The notes: generated by a model from the sequence alone, not told the origin. Counted from the stretch's first letter, positions 1-11,023 are shown. The stretch: DNA of 64,000 bases from Apostichopus japonicus (GCF_037975245.1 NC_092568.1:4105001-4169000), one strand, 5' to 3'. Numbers and translations: made by a program.

Positions 1-235
1 ATATATAATGTGGCTATAATTACGAGGTTTGACTAATGCTATTAGGTAAACAATGCTCAAGGCTATCTAATGAGGCTTTGGTTTAATGAGGTATGAATGA
101 AAGTATGAATATTAAGGCTATAATTATATGAGGTATGAATGAAACTAGGCCATAATAATAATATGAATTATGAATGAGGAGATGAGGTATATAATGAGGC
201 TCTAATTATATGAGGTATTTAAATACCAGCTACTG
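1..235. repeat. Degenerate AT-rich tandem repeat
   Basis: Variants of ATGAGGTATGAATGA and AATGAGGCT recur about every 15-50 bases, separated by TA-rich text. The array may continue beyond the left edge of the window. The period is irregular, so this is an old, diverged tandem array and not a transposon end. Confidence 0.5.
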
Positions 236-1283
236 TAAATGTACCTTTTTTGGCCTACTAGGCTAGAACAGAGTACCACATAGGATTGGTTTGAAGCATT
301 GCACTACTGACTTCTGAGCATCGACCTGTGGAGTACAAACTGCAAAAGTACAAACTTTTCATACATGTATCTCAGTCTTGGTTAAATGTGATCGATCGGC
401 AGTGACGATACATCTCAGTCTTAGATCTAAACACACAGCCAAAAGCTGCACATTCTTGAGAGAATGGAGAAATTAAAATTGACAACACTAGATATGATAA
501 TTACAGTCTCCTTTTGACATAAAACAACAGGTCCTTTAAATCATTTCATATCTGCAACCTTTTAGTCAATTGGTGTTAAAAAAATGCCCATTCCATCCAA
601 TTATTGAATGTCACATTTCATTTTGAAATGGTCTATTTGAACAATTTTGCCAGGACAGATGAAAATGTCATGTACTTCATAGCAAATGCTATTTGGGAGT
701 GTCGCTCGGTTTTTGTAATGAAACAAATCACCATTGACATATTTTCAGAACAAAAATTCTTCACAGAGTTACAAAAATACCTCATCTCAAGATCGTGTTC
801 CTAAAACTTCCAATGTATGATTTTTTTTTTGGGGGGGGGGGGTGAAAAGCTGACAAATAGCTCAAATGTAGGCTACTCATTAGTCAAAATACCTTTCAAC
901 TATCACAGGGAATAATAGAGTGTTCAAATTTTGTGTATCAGTTTGGTTAGGGCTCTGATAATAATGTCTAGAGCTTATAAAGTACAGTGGTTGCAAAATA
1001 CATTTTATTTAGTAGTCTTCACATTGCTTTGTATGATCAGCATGCTGAGTTAACTTTAACTGTTAAAAGGCATAAGAGAGTAATTATGTTTGGACTATTT
1101 GATGTATCTTGATCATACATGCCTGGTCCACTGGTTTTATCAGCTTGCAAATTAAAACTGAATGACCAGCTTTCAAGTTATAGTATTCTCAATCGGAAAA
1201 TCCTTTGCCCCTTCCCTGGCTAAGAATTTGACACCCATGACACAAATTGGTCTATTTCCTGCTTTAATATTTATTCTTTTTAA
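236..1283. other. Unassigned AT-rich sequence
   Basis: I see no coding exon, RNA gene or bounded repeat here. A 66-codon open frame at 604-804 has no family signature and is of a length expected by chance. A T10G12 homopolymer junction lies at 821-842. Confidence 0.5.
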
Positions 1284-1470
1284 AGGTACTGTATGCTGTA
1301 TTAGCCCCAAAATGCTAGATATTCAAATATGGTCACCTTTGGTCAAAATTATTAAACTGTTTTTATTACAACCTTTGAGGAAATGTTCCTCACTGGTGCA
1401 TTCAGTCATCTTGTGTGTTCCTTAAAAATGTCTGAAAACAATTTGGAGAGTAAAGACCTCCAGGAAAGTA
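1284..1470 (+). repeat. Interspersed repeat family R1, copy 1
   Basis: This block matches 8858-9042 (reverse strand) and 57197-57333 (same strand, shorter). All copies begin AGGTA or AGGTAC, then carry GTATGCTGTATT and GCTAGATATTCAAATATGG-like text. In each copy the AGGT end directly follows TTAA (here 1280-1283). Copies 1 and 2 both end at GGAAAGTA, after which their flanks are unrelated, so that point is the true far edge. A TTAA-inserting non-autonomous DNA element is possible, but a matching inverted end is not visible. Confidence 0.75.
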
Positions 1471-2854
1471 CTTTTTGAAAACTTCTAGCAGTTATAGCTT
1501 GTTCTAATTTGGGACCTAAACTGACTTCCTTTTAGTCTTGCGTAGCTATTATTGTAAATTTATGATTTTAGCTAAAGTGTCTTTCATTATGTTGATCATA
1601 TCTTAACAAACAAAACATGCATTCAACGGCTGCTAAATTTACCCAAATACTAGAAAGGGCGTCTATAAACTCTATACTCTACCCCCCAAAGAGCATATAA
1701 TGTTAACTTTACACTGACATAATCTTGCTAGGCTTGTTTCCTGCTGGAGTCACATATATCCTGAGCACTAATGACCACTTTAAAGCCATTATTCATGCAT
1801 AACGTTCACTTTTGAAAGCATTAGAATCTTTGTAATACAAAAGTAGAGAATGTGTGGGCTATACATACGTCTAGTATTACGGAGGCTCGGTTTCCGGATG
1901 GATATTCATATATATAGTTTCATGTTCTATGTTTCTTAGAAAACTGACATTCATGTAATCCATCATAAAGTCGAGAGAACTATGGATTATACAACTTGCC
2001 AATCTGAAAATAATTTTCCTCATTTTGTAATTATTCATGGCATATTTTTCTCAGTATTCTAATCATGATATCATTCCATTCATCCATTCCTTCACTTCAT
2101 TTTGATATCTTTTTTTCTTACCAAAAGTAGTTCAGTTTGCTCTTGGAAATTGACATTTTTGCCCCCAAAGAATTGAGATTTTTGCATGATTTTGCAAGCT
2201 TTAAGGCAGATGTAAGTTCAAAAGAATGTTGCATTAGTTTTCAGTATGTGTTTTCTTGTTGTTGTTCCACATTCTAGACCAAAAACCAATTGAACCAATT
2301 AAACTAAAAGCTTTTAATTTGGTCAATTGGGCTCTCTTTAGCTGCTGCCATGTGTTGGGATTGTCTCAATGTTTGACAGGATTATCGTGGACCAGGGTAA
2401 TACTGTTATGAGCCTTGAGCTCCATTAAACGTTGCATATGTCTGCCCTTTACATATAATCCTCAATAGCTTTGGATGTCAATGCCTTCACTCTAGTAACA
2501 AAACAAAAAAAGACTTTAAATTTTGCCTTTGTGTTTTAAACTGGATTTGTTTTGTTTGATTAATGAAAATCAGGTGACATCAGCAATATTTAAGTCCTAC
2601 AAAATAATGATGTGTATACAGGTACTTAGTTGAAACTGAATAGGATAATGCAGCTGGATTAGGCTCTTCATTTAGTAGAAGGTACATTACACAAATTTAT
2701 CTGTGAAAAAAATTCTTTAGGCCTTTTTCTGTGCATGAATGCATTACATGTATATTTCAACTATTTTTCGCATAATTTGCTGTTTGAAAGAGTCACAAAC
2801 CTAGCCATCATTGGACTATGTGTGTTAGAGATAGCTTGCATGAACAACTTCCAT
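1471..2854. other. Unassigned AT-rich sequence
   Basis: No exon or bounded element was recognised. Open frames here are short and lack domain features. Confidence 0.5.
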
Positions 2855-2980
2855 CCCCTTACAGCGAAGGAAAGTCTTAGTCCATTTGGAAGAATTATCA
2901 CAATTAATGTTCCATAACACACACAAGGCTAATAGACTTGGTCAAGTCTAAAAGACTTGGTCAAGTCTAAATGTAACATC
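2855..2980. repeat. Diverged repeat shared with 37340-37470, with a local duplication
   Basis: The phrases GGAAGAATTATCACA and GACTTGGTCAAGTCTAAA resemble GGGAGAAATTATCACAGA and AGACTTTAGTAAGTCTAAA in the 37340-37470 block, in the same order. Within this copy the 19-bp unit around GACTTGGTCAAGTCTAAA is duplicated in tandem (2934-2970). It is probably an old interspersed repeat, with ends not resolved. Confidence 0.45.
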
Positions 2981-3049
2981 ATGGAGCCATGTGAATGTTT
3001 TCTTTATTTATTGCAATGTGTATTTCCAGGGACCAATATGTACAGAAGA

Positions 3050-3359
3050 CAGGCACGTAGCCAAGGGGGGAGTGGGGCAAAGGGGGCAACCGCCCCCCCT
3101 TGAGTATATTTTTTGTGTACGTTTTTATGATATCGCTAGTAATTTCAAGTAGAAAATGCTTAGATGGAACTTGCAAGGGCCTGGGAATTAAGTGCCATTT
3201 CCAGCAATCTGGGAGGCATTTTCGGACAAAATTTTCTTGTGCGCTTCGGGCCAACCATGGTGACCCTACGCTTAGATAGTTTGCAATGTCGAATCTACGG
3301 CTCTGATAATTTCCCTACAGGTTCGCCCTTCCCTTGGCCAATTCCTCGCTACGCGCCTG
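3050..3359. mobile_element. hAT-type MITE, copy 1 (310 bp)
   Basis: The ends are CAGGCACGTAGCC at the left and the inverted form CGCTACGCGCCTG at the right. They are flanked by ACAGAAGA (3042-3049) and ACAGAAAA (3360-3367), an 8-bp duplication with one mismatch. An 8-bp TSD with CAG-starting terminal inverted repeats is the known hAT signature. A G-run/C-run stem (GGGGGGAGT...CCGCCCCCCC) lies just inside the left end, as in the copies at 11024 and 34031, although the interior has diverged. A 125-codon frame crosses the right side but is not coding. No transposase is present, so the element is non-autonomous. Confidence 0.85.
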
Positions 3360-3943
3360 ACAGAAAACAGAGCTGTTTGGTACTTCCTAAAACTAGTCAA
3401 CTCATTACCATGTATAGACTACATATCCTGTACATAAAAACGATGGTCGACAAACTAAAGGGAGTCGCGCAAAATGTTCCGTTGGGTCCGTGTATGCATA
3501 ACGGAGATTGGCCGATGTTAGCAAATACTGAATCTAACTGATTGAATCGCTTAACATGAAGGAAATGTTGTCATCGGTTGTTGCATGTGTATGTTAACCT
3601 GCACAGTTAACAGTACCTCGAAAAGCAGAACAAAGACAACAGATATAGGGGCACAGATTTTCAAAATGACAGCTTTTGCAGAAATTACTTTTAAGACTGG
3701 GATATCTCCCAAAGAGAACAAGGCTTTTGGGGGCTGTTTGTGAGGAGTTGTACTTTTGCAAAGATCAGTATCATATACAGCCACCGTAGATGATGGTTGA
3801 ATTTGTGTCCCCATTATTTCTCCCGATACAAAGATAGCTCAAACAGACATTCAAGCTTTCTTTCTCGCCGCTGTTTGTCTTCTCAGATTCCAAAAATTTG
3901 TCAAAGTTTCTGTCAGATTTTGCTCTTTACATCTTATCTTTAA
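3360..3943. other. Unassigned sequence between two MITEs
   Basis: An 87-codon minus-strand frame at 3551-3814 contains one hydrophobic stretch (AVILKICAPISVVFVLLFEV). It has no recognised domain or clear splice context, and I do not call it a gene. Confidence 0.4.
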
Positions 3944-4298
3944 AGGGAGTGAAGACTCGCGCACAGAGAAACGTCTGATGTCAGTGATCTGACCTAGTTT
4001 CGAATAAGGTGTAACAGAAGTGTTAGACACCACCATCGATCCCAGAAAATACACACAGCCTGCTACTGTCGGTAATTAGACACTAGTGTACAGTCAATAC
4101 ATACAGCTACGGTCAATACCCATAGCACAGTGTACATAGCAGCGATGGACATCTCAGGTCCACATAAAAGATAACAAGGTATCACGTTTCATTACTGTCT
4201 GCATTTTGTAGCGACAAGAAGAAAACTTCACTTGCAAGCAACGGAAAGTTAACATTTTCAGAGGGCGACACACGGTTTGGGGCGAGTCTTCAATGCCT
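3944..4298. mobile_element. TTAA MITE family T1, copy 1 (355 bp)
   Basis: The left end AGGGAGTGAAGACTCGC and the inverted right end (read inward AGGCATTGAAGACTCGCC) are near-identical terminal repeats. Each is flanked by TTAA (3940-3943 and 4299-4302). A copy of the whole element lies in the opposite orientation at 53413-53770, with internal blocks such as GGGATCGATGGTGGTGTCTA shared. TTAA duplications are known from piggyBac and Kolobok elements, and the AGG start fits Kolobok better. This assignment is an inference, since no transposase is present. Confidence 0.85.
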
Positions 4299-5357
4299 TT
4301 AAGGAATGCATCATTTCTATATCTCTCGTTCTACATTATTAATATTCTTGTCATGGTTGTCAGGCCTTCCAGTCATCGATAAATGTATCGGAAGTGTTTT
4401 GCAATGGTTCGATACATCTGACTGTATATCCGGGTATAAAAAATTAAGTTGGTTTGGCAGTGATCCAGTCTTGTCAAAACTGTGCACAAAATAATTTAGT
4501 TTGGATTTAATGTAAATGTTGCCAAGTCTGTTTGTTTTTAAAGAGAGACAGTGGCTAAGGTTTATCAATCAAATTGCTGTGGAAAGCTGATCATGACAGC
4601 TGTAAAATATTGTAAATCTGAAATTTCCCAAGTGTTTTATGGATGCTAAGGAAGTCACTGAAGAGTTACATTGCCTGTCTCTGGATATTTGTTCCTCTGC
4701 ACTATTAGATCATAGGACAGGAGCAAAATGTGTACATGCATTCATGAATATACAGACCATCGTGAAACGACTATATGCAAAAACTGTATATATATGTGGT
4801 TGATCTATTTCTTAATTATTCAAGAATTAATGTGTAAATTGATATTAAATGCCAGTGGAGTCATATCATTGATTCATGAATGTACCCAGAATGTTATATA
4901 GTAAAGTTGTCGGACATTGGCAACGACATACAGAGAGCTATGTACAGAGAATGTCACATTATAATCACCGATGAAAGAAACTAATATTTTCCATATCATC
5001 TTCTGGTTGTGGACATTTTGCAGTTAAAGATGTAAATTGATGATATGTAATATTTTAAACTAGTACATATATGTGTCAATTTGACTTGGTATAAGATTTT
5101 ACACCATCGCAAATCACTGGATGGAATTAAAGTTGACATATTCTTTCTTTTGAAGTAAGGAGAAGGAACAATTTCTTTTAAGTTTGACATTTGGATAAAT
5201 TAAGCCCTATTTATTGGCATGTCAGTGCTTTTAGGAAGCATTGAGATCATGATCTTCTGGTTTGTGACAGTGCTCAGGTAAAGATATGAATGGATATATT
5301 AATTCATATTGGTACATGTTTATTTAAATCGGTATGATTCAATTATAAACATTAAAA
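4299..5357. other. Unassigned AT-rich sequence
   Basis: There are no credible exons or bounded repeats. Overlapping short frames at 4306-4568 on both strands lack domain features. Confidence 0.5.
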
Positions 5358-6446
5358 GGGCCATTCTCTGGAAAATGAAACTGGCATGTAAAAACTAAAG
5401 TGTTCATCAGGACCAAATGCTATACTTTTTGTTTTAGAGGGATTCCTCAAGTTTTCTGTTTCATATTTTTTTCATTAAAATTACAACCATAACATACTAA
5501 TTTGCATAAATTTGCATTATTGTAAGTTTTAGCCAAAACTTGTAGTTTTTAACTGTATATTTGTTTTTTCTACATGAGTATCTAGAAATAATATTTCAGT
5601 TATCAATTATCACATGGAGGCAGTTATACATGGGTTCATTTATTTCATTCCTAAAGGAGAGTTTCCTGATCTTCAATTCTTCGTTAATAATGGGTGCTAA
5701 TTAGCATAATTTTGATGTCACACACGTGACCAAAAATAACGCAAAAGTTTTCGTAAAAGGGTAACTGATGTGCCTTATGATGTCCACACTTGATATGCAA
5801 CCGTTCTTGGTACAGACTGTTAGTTCTGCAAAATATCCAGTCAAATAATTATTCCTACGATTAATTAATAGCCTCTAATTAGTTGTCACACACATGACCG
5901 ATGGTCACGTGTGTGACATTTATCCATGGAAATGCAGAATGTCACACACGTGACCACACAATGTCACACACGTGACCCTCCAAATCATGGCAGTAAAACT
6001 ATGTTAAAGTAATTCCTATGGAATATCAACATCAGTGCTGTTCTTTGGTCATTACTAGAGTCAACATTAGCGCTGCAAAAATTGCATACTATGGACTGAA
6101 AATTCAGAATGTCACACACGTGACCCAACAATGTCAAACACATTAAGGTAGAAACATGAGAAATTAGGGTTATCCAGCCCTGTTAGAAACTGAGGAATTT
6201 GCCAATGTTTTTTTGTGCAAAAAAGCCAGTTTCATTTCAAGTCACACACGTGACCGACCTTTATATGACCTCTGCCAGCACATGAATGTTCTGATTTTGG
6301 CTAAGCTATATGGTTTTGTAAAAGAATCCCCTAGTGCATACTTAAGTACTACAATTAACCCAACTTTCTTTACCTAAAAGTAGTTACTTAGTGGTAAAGT
6401 GCAAATCTCCCCATTTTTCCGTCACACACATGACCGAGAATGGCCC
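5358..6446. mobile_element. Element A: 1.09-kb non-autonomous DNA transposon with dispersed motif array
   Basis: The ends are inverted repeats: GGGCCATTCTC at the left and GAGAATGGCCC at the right. Both flanks show AAAA (5354-5357, 6447-6450), a plausible 4-bp TSD, though weak by itself in AT-rich DNA. Inside, a 15-bp motif GTCACACACGTGACC recurs eight times plus one degenerate copy. The last copy (6421-6435) lies directly against the right terminal repeat. There is no open frame of note, so the element must be mobilised in trans if at all. The architecture matches element C, which has a more specific TSD and supports this reading. The superfamily is unknown. Four-bp TSDs occur in Sola, Chapaev and some Academ elements, but no transposase is available to decide. 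Confidence 0.75.
5717..6435. repeat. Dispersed GTCACACACGTGACC motif array in element A
   Basis: Copies on the plus strand lie at 5717-5731, 5885-5899 (CACATG variant), 5941-5955, 5963-5977, 6111-6125, 6241-6255 and 6421-6435 (CACATG variant). One inverted copy lies at 5903-5917. A degenerate copy GTCAAACACATTAAG is at 6133-6147. Spacing runs from 3 to 165 bases and the spacers are unrelated, so this is neither a tandem array nor a CRISPR. The motif is an interrupted palindrome (GTCAC, four bases, GTGAC) that includes the E-box hexamer CACGTG. A protein-binding site is the natural inference. Confidence 0.9.
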
Positions 6447-6707
6447 AAAAGTTGATGTAAATTAATGACATATCATTTTCAAGTTAAATTGGTATCACTG
6501 ATTAGTACTGTCAAATGTTGCATTAAATTGACGGATAAATCAATTTTATTTTAGACATATATATACTGCTTTAATATTTGGTACCAAGTTGATTCCATGT
6601 TCTGTGATATAGATACTTCACTAAAGAAAATCAACGGGTTCATTATTATAATCACTAACGAACATTGAACCATATATGACATCACACTTACAATATATAT
6701 ATATATA

Positions 6708-6908
6708 TTCCATATTATGTAGTTTCGCCTCTAAAATGAAATACACTTTGAAACACAGGTGGACCAATTTATTTACCATCTCTTAAATAAAATATGCATG
6801 ATAAATATATTTCATATTAATTAGGTCCATCTTTAAAATGAAATACACTTTGAAACAGTTGGAAAAATTTATTTACCATCTCTAAAATCAAATAAGCATA
6901 GTTGGACC
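6708..6908. repeat. Tandem duplication of about 105 bp
   Basis: Two adjacent copies share AAAATGAAATACACTTTGAA and ATTTATTTACCATCTCT in the same order, at about 6733-6783 and 6835-6883. They have diverged by substitutions and small indels. Confidence 0.7.
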
Positions 6909-7619
6909 TTTTTCTTTTGTACATATTGTTTGTATTTGATTTATATGTATCAAAACTGACCTTTAAATTGTGACTTGACTCTCCTGTTACCTTTCATTCA
7001 TTACTTTATTACATCTCATCCTGCCGAATGTAACGCAGGAAAAACTAAATAATTTAAGTCGTGTTACAACATATATGTGTCCATGACACTAGTTGCTTCT
7101 AAGACGGAATTTTTGCATTTTGGAGTGTTGGTCAATGAAGTTTCCCTTGTCACCGGTTGGAAATTAGATCCCATTTTGCAGTACTTTTCACAATTCTTTT
7201 ACGGGAATTTCTACGTACAGCCTCTGAGGGCCCCTCGGGCAATGCATCATTTTGTCTAAATTACGCAGAAAATGTAGAAAACCCTTTCTTTCGGGAGTTG
7301 ATTAAGCAGCGTTCTGACATCACAGGCCCTTTATTTTCTTTATCCCACTGTGGAAAAAAATAACTCAAGATATGCAAACGAGAAATGGTGTCAATCACAT
7401 GCCTGTTTCAATAAAATGGCCCTTGAACCATTTCAGGTTTGGAAGAAGCATCAATTCCGAAGTGCTCTGCTCTTTATTGGAAGCAGTGATATATGAATCT
7501 ATTCATTTATCCCTGCGATAAATATATTATATGAGGAGATAATTGATAGTTTCAACATTTATCTCTTGTGAAGGAGTCGAAGATTCAATGGAATTTTGGT
7601 AGTTATTCTAGCAATGTGA
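6909..7619. other. Unassigned sequence before the minisatellite
   Basis: The short frames at 7077-7363 lack domain features. Nothing else was recognised. Confidence 0.45.
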
Positions 7620-8365
7620 AGAATGTATATATATGTGAATGAATACCAGATATGTGAATGAATACCAGATATGTCAGTGAACAACAGATACGTGAAGGAA
7701 CACCAGATATGTGAATAAATACCAGATATGTGAATGAATGCCAGATATGTGAATGAATGCCAGGTATGTGAATGAACTTCAGATACGTGAATGAATGCCA
7801 GATATGTGAATGATACCAGATGTGAGTGAATGCTAAATATGTGAATTGAATACCAGATATGTGAAGGAATGCCAGGTATGTGAATGAATACCAGATATGT
7901 GAATGAATGCCAGGTATGTGGATGAATACCAGATATGTCAGTGAACAACAGATATGTGAATGAACGTCAGATACGTGAATGAATGCCAGATATGTGAATG
8001 ATACCAGATGTGAGTGAATGCTAAATATGTGAATTGAATACCAGATATGTGAAGGAATGCCAGGTATGTGAATGAACGCCAGATATGTGAATGAATGCCA
8101 GGTATGTGAATGAATACCAGATATGTCAGTGAACAACAGATATGTGAATGAACACCAGATACGTGAATGAATACCAGATATGTGAGTGAATACCAGATGT
8201 GAGTGAATGCTAGATATATGTGAATGAATACCAGATACATGTGAATGAATGCCAGGTATGTGAATGAATGCCAGGTATGTGAATGAATACCAGATGTGAG
8301 TGAATGCCAGATATGTGAATGAATACCCGATATGTGAATGAAAGACCAGCTATGTGAAAGTAAAA
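7620..8365. repeat. 19-bp minisatellite with higher-order structure
   Basis: About 39 variants of ATGTGAATGAATGCCAGAT are arranged head to tail. Distinct marker monomers recur at fixed distance. CAGATACGTGAATGAA starts near 7781, 7969 and 8157, and AGATATGTCAGTGAACAACA near 7931 and 8119, giving a 188-bp higher-order period. The first AGATATGTCAGTGAACAACA copy, near 7667, is 264 bases before the second, which is 188 plus four monomers. Long open frames on the minus strand (HSFTYLVFIHIPGI-like) only reflect a repeat without stop codons and are not proteins. Confidence 0.95.
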
Positions 8366-8857
8366 AAGGAATGAAAAATTGCGACTGACTTTGTACAGCA
8401 CAGAAATTTGAAGGAACAATAGACATTCAAAAAAATTTAAATCTGCAAAGGATTTTCTTGAGGCTGAAGTGGGATGCCCAGCAAAATTGCTGAAAATTTA
8501 GATCCTCACATCCTCATAGCACTTTGTATCGTTAAGATGGAAGATATGAATTTGATTAATTTGGTGAAATATTGTAAATGCACTTAGCAACAGCAGAATG
8601 AAATGATGTCACCAGGGCAATTGAGCTAAAAATGTCTTTGTTTCTCTTGATAACATTTCAATCATTTATTCACAGAGGAAAATCATTTTTTTCTAGAAAA
8701 AGTTCCATTTTCCTGGTGAAAGCCTTTACTGACAGAGAACATTGACAGCTTAGCAAATATTTCCAAATGTGTCAGGTTTCAGAGGTAAATCAACAAGCAG
8801 ATTATAAACTACAGCCTCTTCAGAAAATGTAACATTTTGAAGAAGATGATGCCGCTA
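8366..8857. other. Unassigned sequence
   Basis: No exon or bounded element was seen. Confidence 0.4.
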
Positions 8858-9042
8858 TACTTTCCTGGAGGTCTTTACTCCCCAACCTGTTCTCAGACAT
8901 ATTTTAAGGAACACACAAGATGACTGAATGTGCCAGTGAGGAAAATTTCCTCAAAGGTTTTAAGAAAAACAGTAATAAGAATTTTGACCAAAGGTGACCA
9001 TATTTGAATATTTAGCATATTTGGCGCCAATACAGCATACCT
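8858..9042 (-). repeat. Interspersed repeat family R1, copy 2
   Basis: This is the reverse-complement counterpart of 1284-1470 over its full length. Its AGGT end abuts TTAA at 9043-9046. It carries the variant GGCGCCAATACAGCATACCT where copy 1 has an insertion near the start. Confidence 0.75.
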
Positions 9043-9599
9043 TTAAAGAAGTGGCCAGAGAAATTAATGGAAAGAAAAAATGAATAATTCTTAGCCTAGA
9101 TATGTGAATTGAGCTGTTACCATGGGAATAAAGAAGAGTATCAACAATTTGAATAGATTGTATATTATTTAAGATAGATTAATAAGTAATGATGGGAATA
9201 ACTAGAAACAAAAAGAAACTACTATGTATGTACCAGAAGTATGACAAATTTAAAATAACAAATGTGTCAGTAAAGAACAACCCAAATTCAGAATAAAATT
9301 GCTGAAAATGTGTTGCACGCAGTGCTAGTAATAGGAGGAGGCATTGCCAATGTTTGACACAACTATATAGATGCCCTTCAATGTTACTGCCCAAGTATAT
9401 GAAAAATCAACAATATACCAGACTATTTTTGTATCTGTTAAGGAATAACAGATATGAGAAATTAACACACTAGAAATTGAAAAGAACTAAATACAAATTA
9501 GAAATATGAGAAATGGGAGGAAAAAAAAAAAGAATTTGAAATATGACTTTTTAATAAAAAAAAATGTGTAAATTTTGCTGGTGGTTTGATATGACACCA
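9043..9599. other. Unassigned AT-rich sequence
   Basis: Only A-rich text and short frames on the minus strand (9179-9394) were seen. None shows a domain. Confidence 0.4.
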
Positions 9600-9848
9600 T
9601 AGCTATGTGTTGAGAAAGTAGCCTGGTGGAAGTTAGACCCATCCCTCCCTCACCTCTACCCCCCTCTCCTCCACCCCCTCCTCCTCCTCCTCCTCCCTTG
9701 TGACTTAACCTGCTATTGTCATCTGACAACGCAGCTGTGTTTGGTGAGATAGTTGTCTGGTGGAAGTTAGAACCCTCCCTACCCCACCTCTACCCCCTCC
9801 TCTACCCCTCCTAGCTTCCTCCTCTCTTGTGACAACCTGCTGTAAGAT
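9600..9848. repeat. Duplicated pyrimidine-rich block
   Basis: Two copies of a block of about 130 bp lie in tandem. Each has GTGGAAGTTAGA, a long CCTCC/ACCCC-rich tract, then CTTGTGAC and AACCTGCT. The C/T strand asymmetry could form triplex or slipped DNA. The glycine-rich minus-strand reading frame is an artefact of the CT repeat. Confidence 0.8.
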
Positions 9849-10062
9849 CCTGTCTACCCTGTGGCCCCCTCACTTATTTTTGCAAAGATGAGATAAAAAC
9901 TAAACGTCTTCTTTGTTTTGGTTTCTTAAAATCATTGCTTCTCTTTTCTTGTGGCCATTTTGCAAATAGAATCATACTTTGAATCGTGCATGCATGGGCT
10001 TCCTTGACACAGCATGACAGTTTCATTCGGATTTTCATCTAAGCAGGAGAGATAATACTCAC

Positions 10063-10242
10063 TCGCCATGAAATACGATCTATCCCCAATCGCCCTGCTA
10101 ATTGGTTCACCTTCGAAATGGTCTCGTTTTCTGGCCGTTCCATCCGGGCAAACCCATTTATGAACTGATAAACCAGCCCAGAAGAGTCGACCAGCTTTAT
10201 TGGGTGGGATGTCGTGAGAAGATTCTTACAATTTTGTCGCAT
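10063..10242 (-). CDS. Candidate first coding exon of an unidentified gene (60 codons)
   Basis: An ATG-initiated minus-strand frame of exactly 60 codons ends at CGA followed by GTGAGT, a strong splice donor, leaving a phase-0 intron. The peptide begins MRQNCKNLLTTSHPIKLVDS and ends VNQLAGRLGIDRISWR. It has a balanced, globular composition and a higher GC content than its flanks, unlike the chance frames around it. No signal peptide or membrane segment is visible. I do not recognise the family. Any later exons would lie to the left on the minus strand, and I found none with confidence, so the gene may have a long intron or continue outside the window. It could also be an internal exon read from an in-frame methionine. 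Confidence 0.45.
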
Positions 10243-11023
10243 TTTTGGAAAGCAACAATTTTTAACTAGCTAAGGATGTATCATCATGTATATCTTGGAT
10301 ATTATGAGGTGGATGATTTTTGCATTAATGCATTTATCGACGATCTGCAGATCCAAAACACCGTTATTGCACGACGGAAGAACGGAAATCTGTAATGTTT
10401 GAGTTTCTTGTGTGTTTGATTTCTTTAGGCATTCTTTTTTTTTTCCTATACCAGGTTAGGTTTTTAAGTTCGTTGTTTGAATTGGGTCATAATAAACTAA
10501 ACAAATACAGGAGCGACTGGGTGCATATATTGGAATAATTCTGTGGGTTTATATGAATGTTTTTCTCAGTAAAGTTGATATGTTTTAATTTCTAGGAAAA
10601 TTAGAAAAAAAAGGTTTTTTTTTTAATTTACTAAAACCAAACAATATGGTGCCTTGTTAAACATAACCAGCTGATGTGTTGAACAGGACAACAATGAGAA
10701 AAAAATTGAATTCATTAAGTCTAAATTTCTATATTTCTATACTGTACAAATTTCAGTGTTGCATTGAAATGTTAACTTTTTATGTCTGAATGGCCAAAAA
10801 AAAAAAAAATGGTATTTTAAATGTAGGGTACGAAACGAAAATTCGTCATTTGATTGCCTGGCACTTCCCGATTTGCCAATACAAAATAATCCACATGAAC
10901 AATTTAGGGAGGACATCCCTAACTGAAAAAGTCCGGGGACAGAAACATGTTCCCCCTCCCCCTCCCATTCTTAAACCTATGACCTTGTGCAAATGTATAT
11001 ATACGGACTAAGTACCTTAAATA
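10243..11023. other. Unassigned sequence
   Basis: This would be the upstream flank of the 10063-10242 exon if that exon is real. Poly-T and poly-A runs lie at about 10436, 10617 and 10796. No promoter element can be claimed. Confidence 0.35.

Noticed and set aside
3164-3541. 125-codon plus-strand frame
   Set aside because: It crosses the right end of a hAT MITE and has no domain. The relatives do not keep the frame.
5717-6435. CRISPR-like array (short repeats with unique spacers)
   Set aside because: Spacers vary from 3 to 165 bases, one repeat is inverted, there are no cas genes, and the genome is eukaryotic. Boundaries coincide with transposon ends instead.
7559-8426. Long minus-strand open frames (up to 177 codons)
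   Set aside because: They are stop-free translations of the 19-bp minisatellite in shifting frames.
9487-9729. Glycine-rich 80-codon frame
   Set aside because: Derived from the CT-rich repeat and a poly-A tract.
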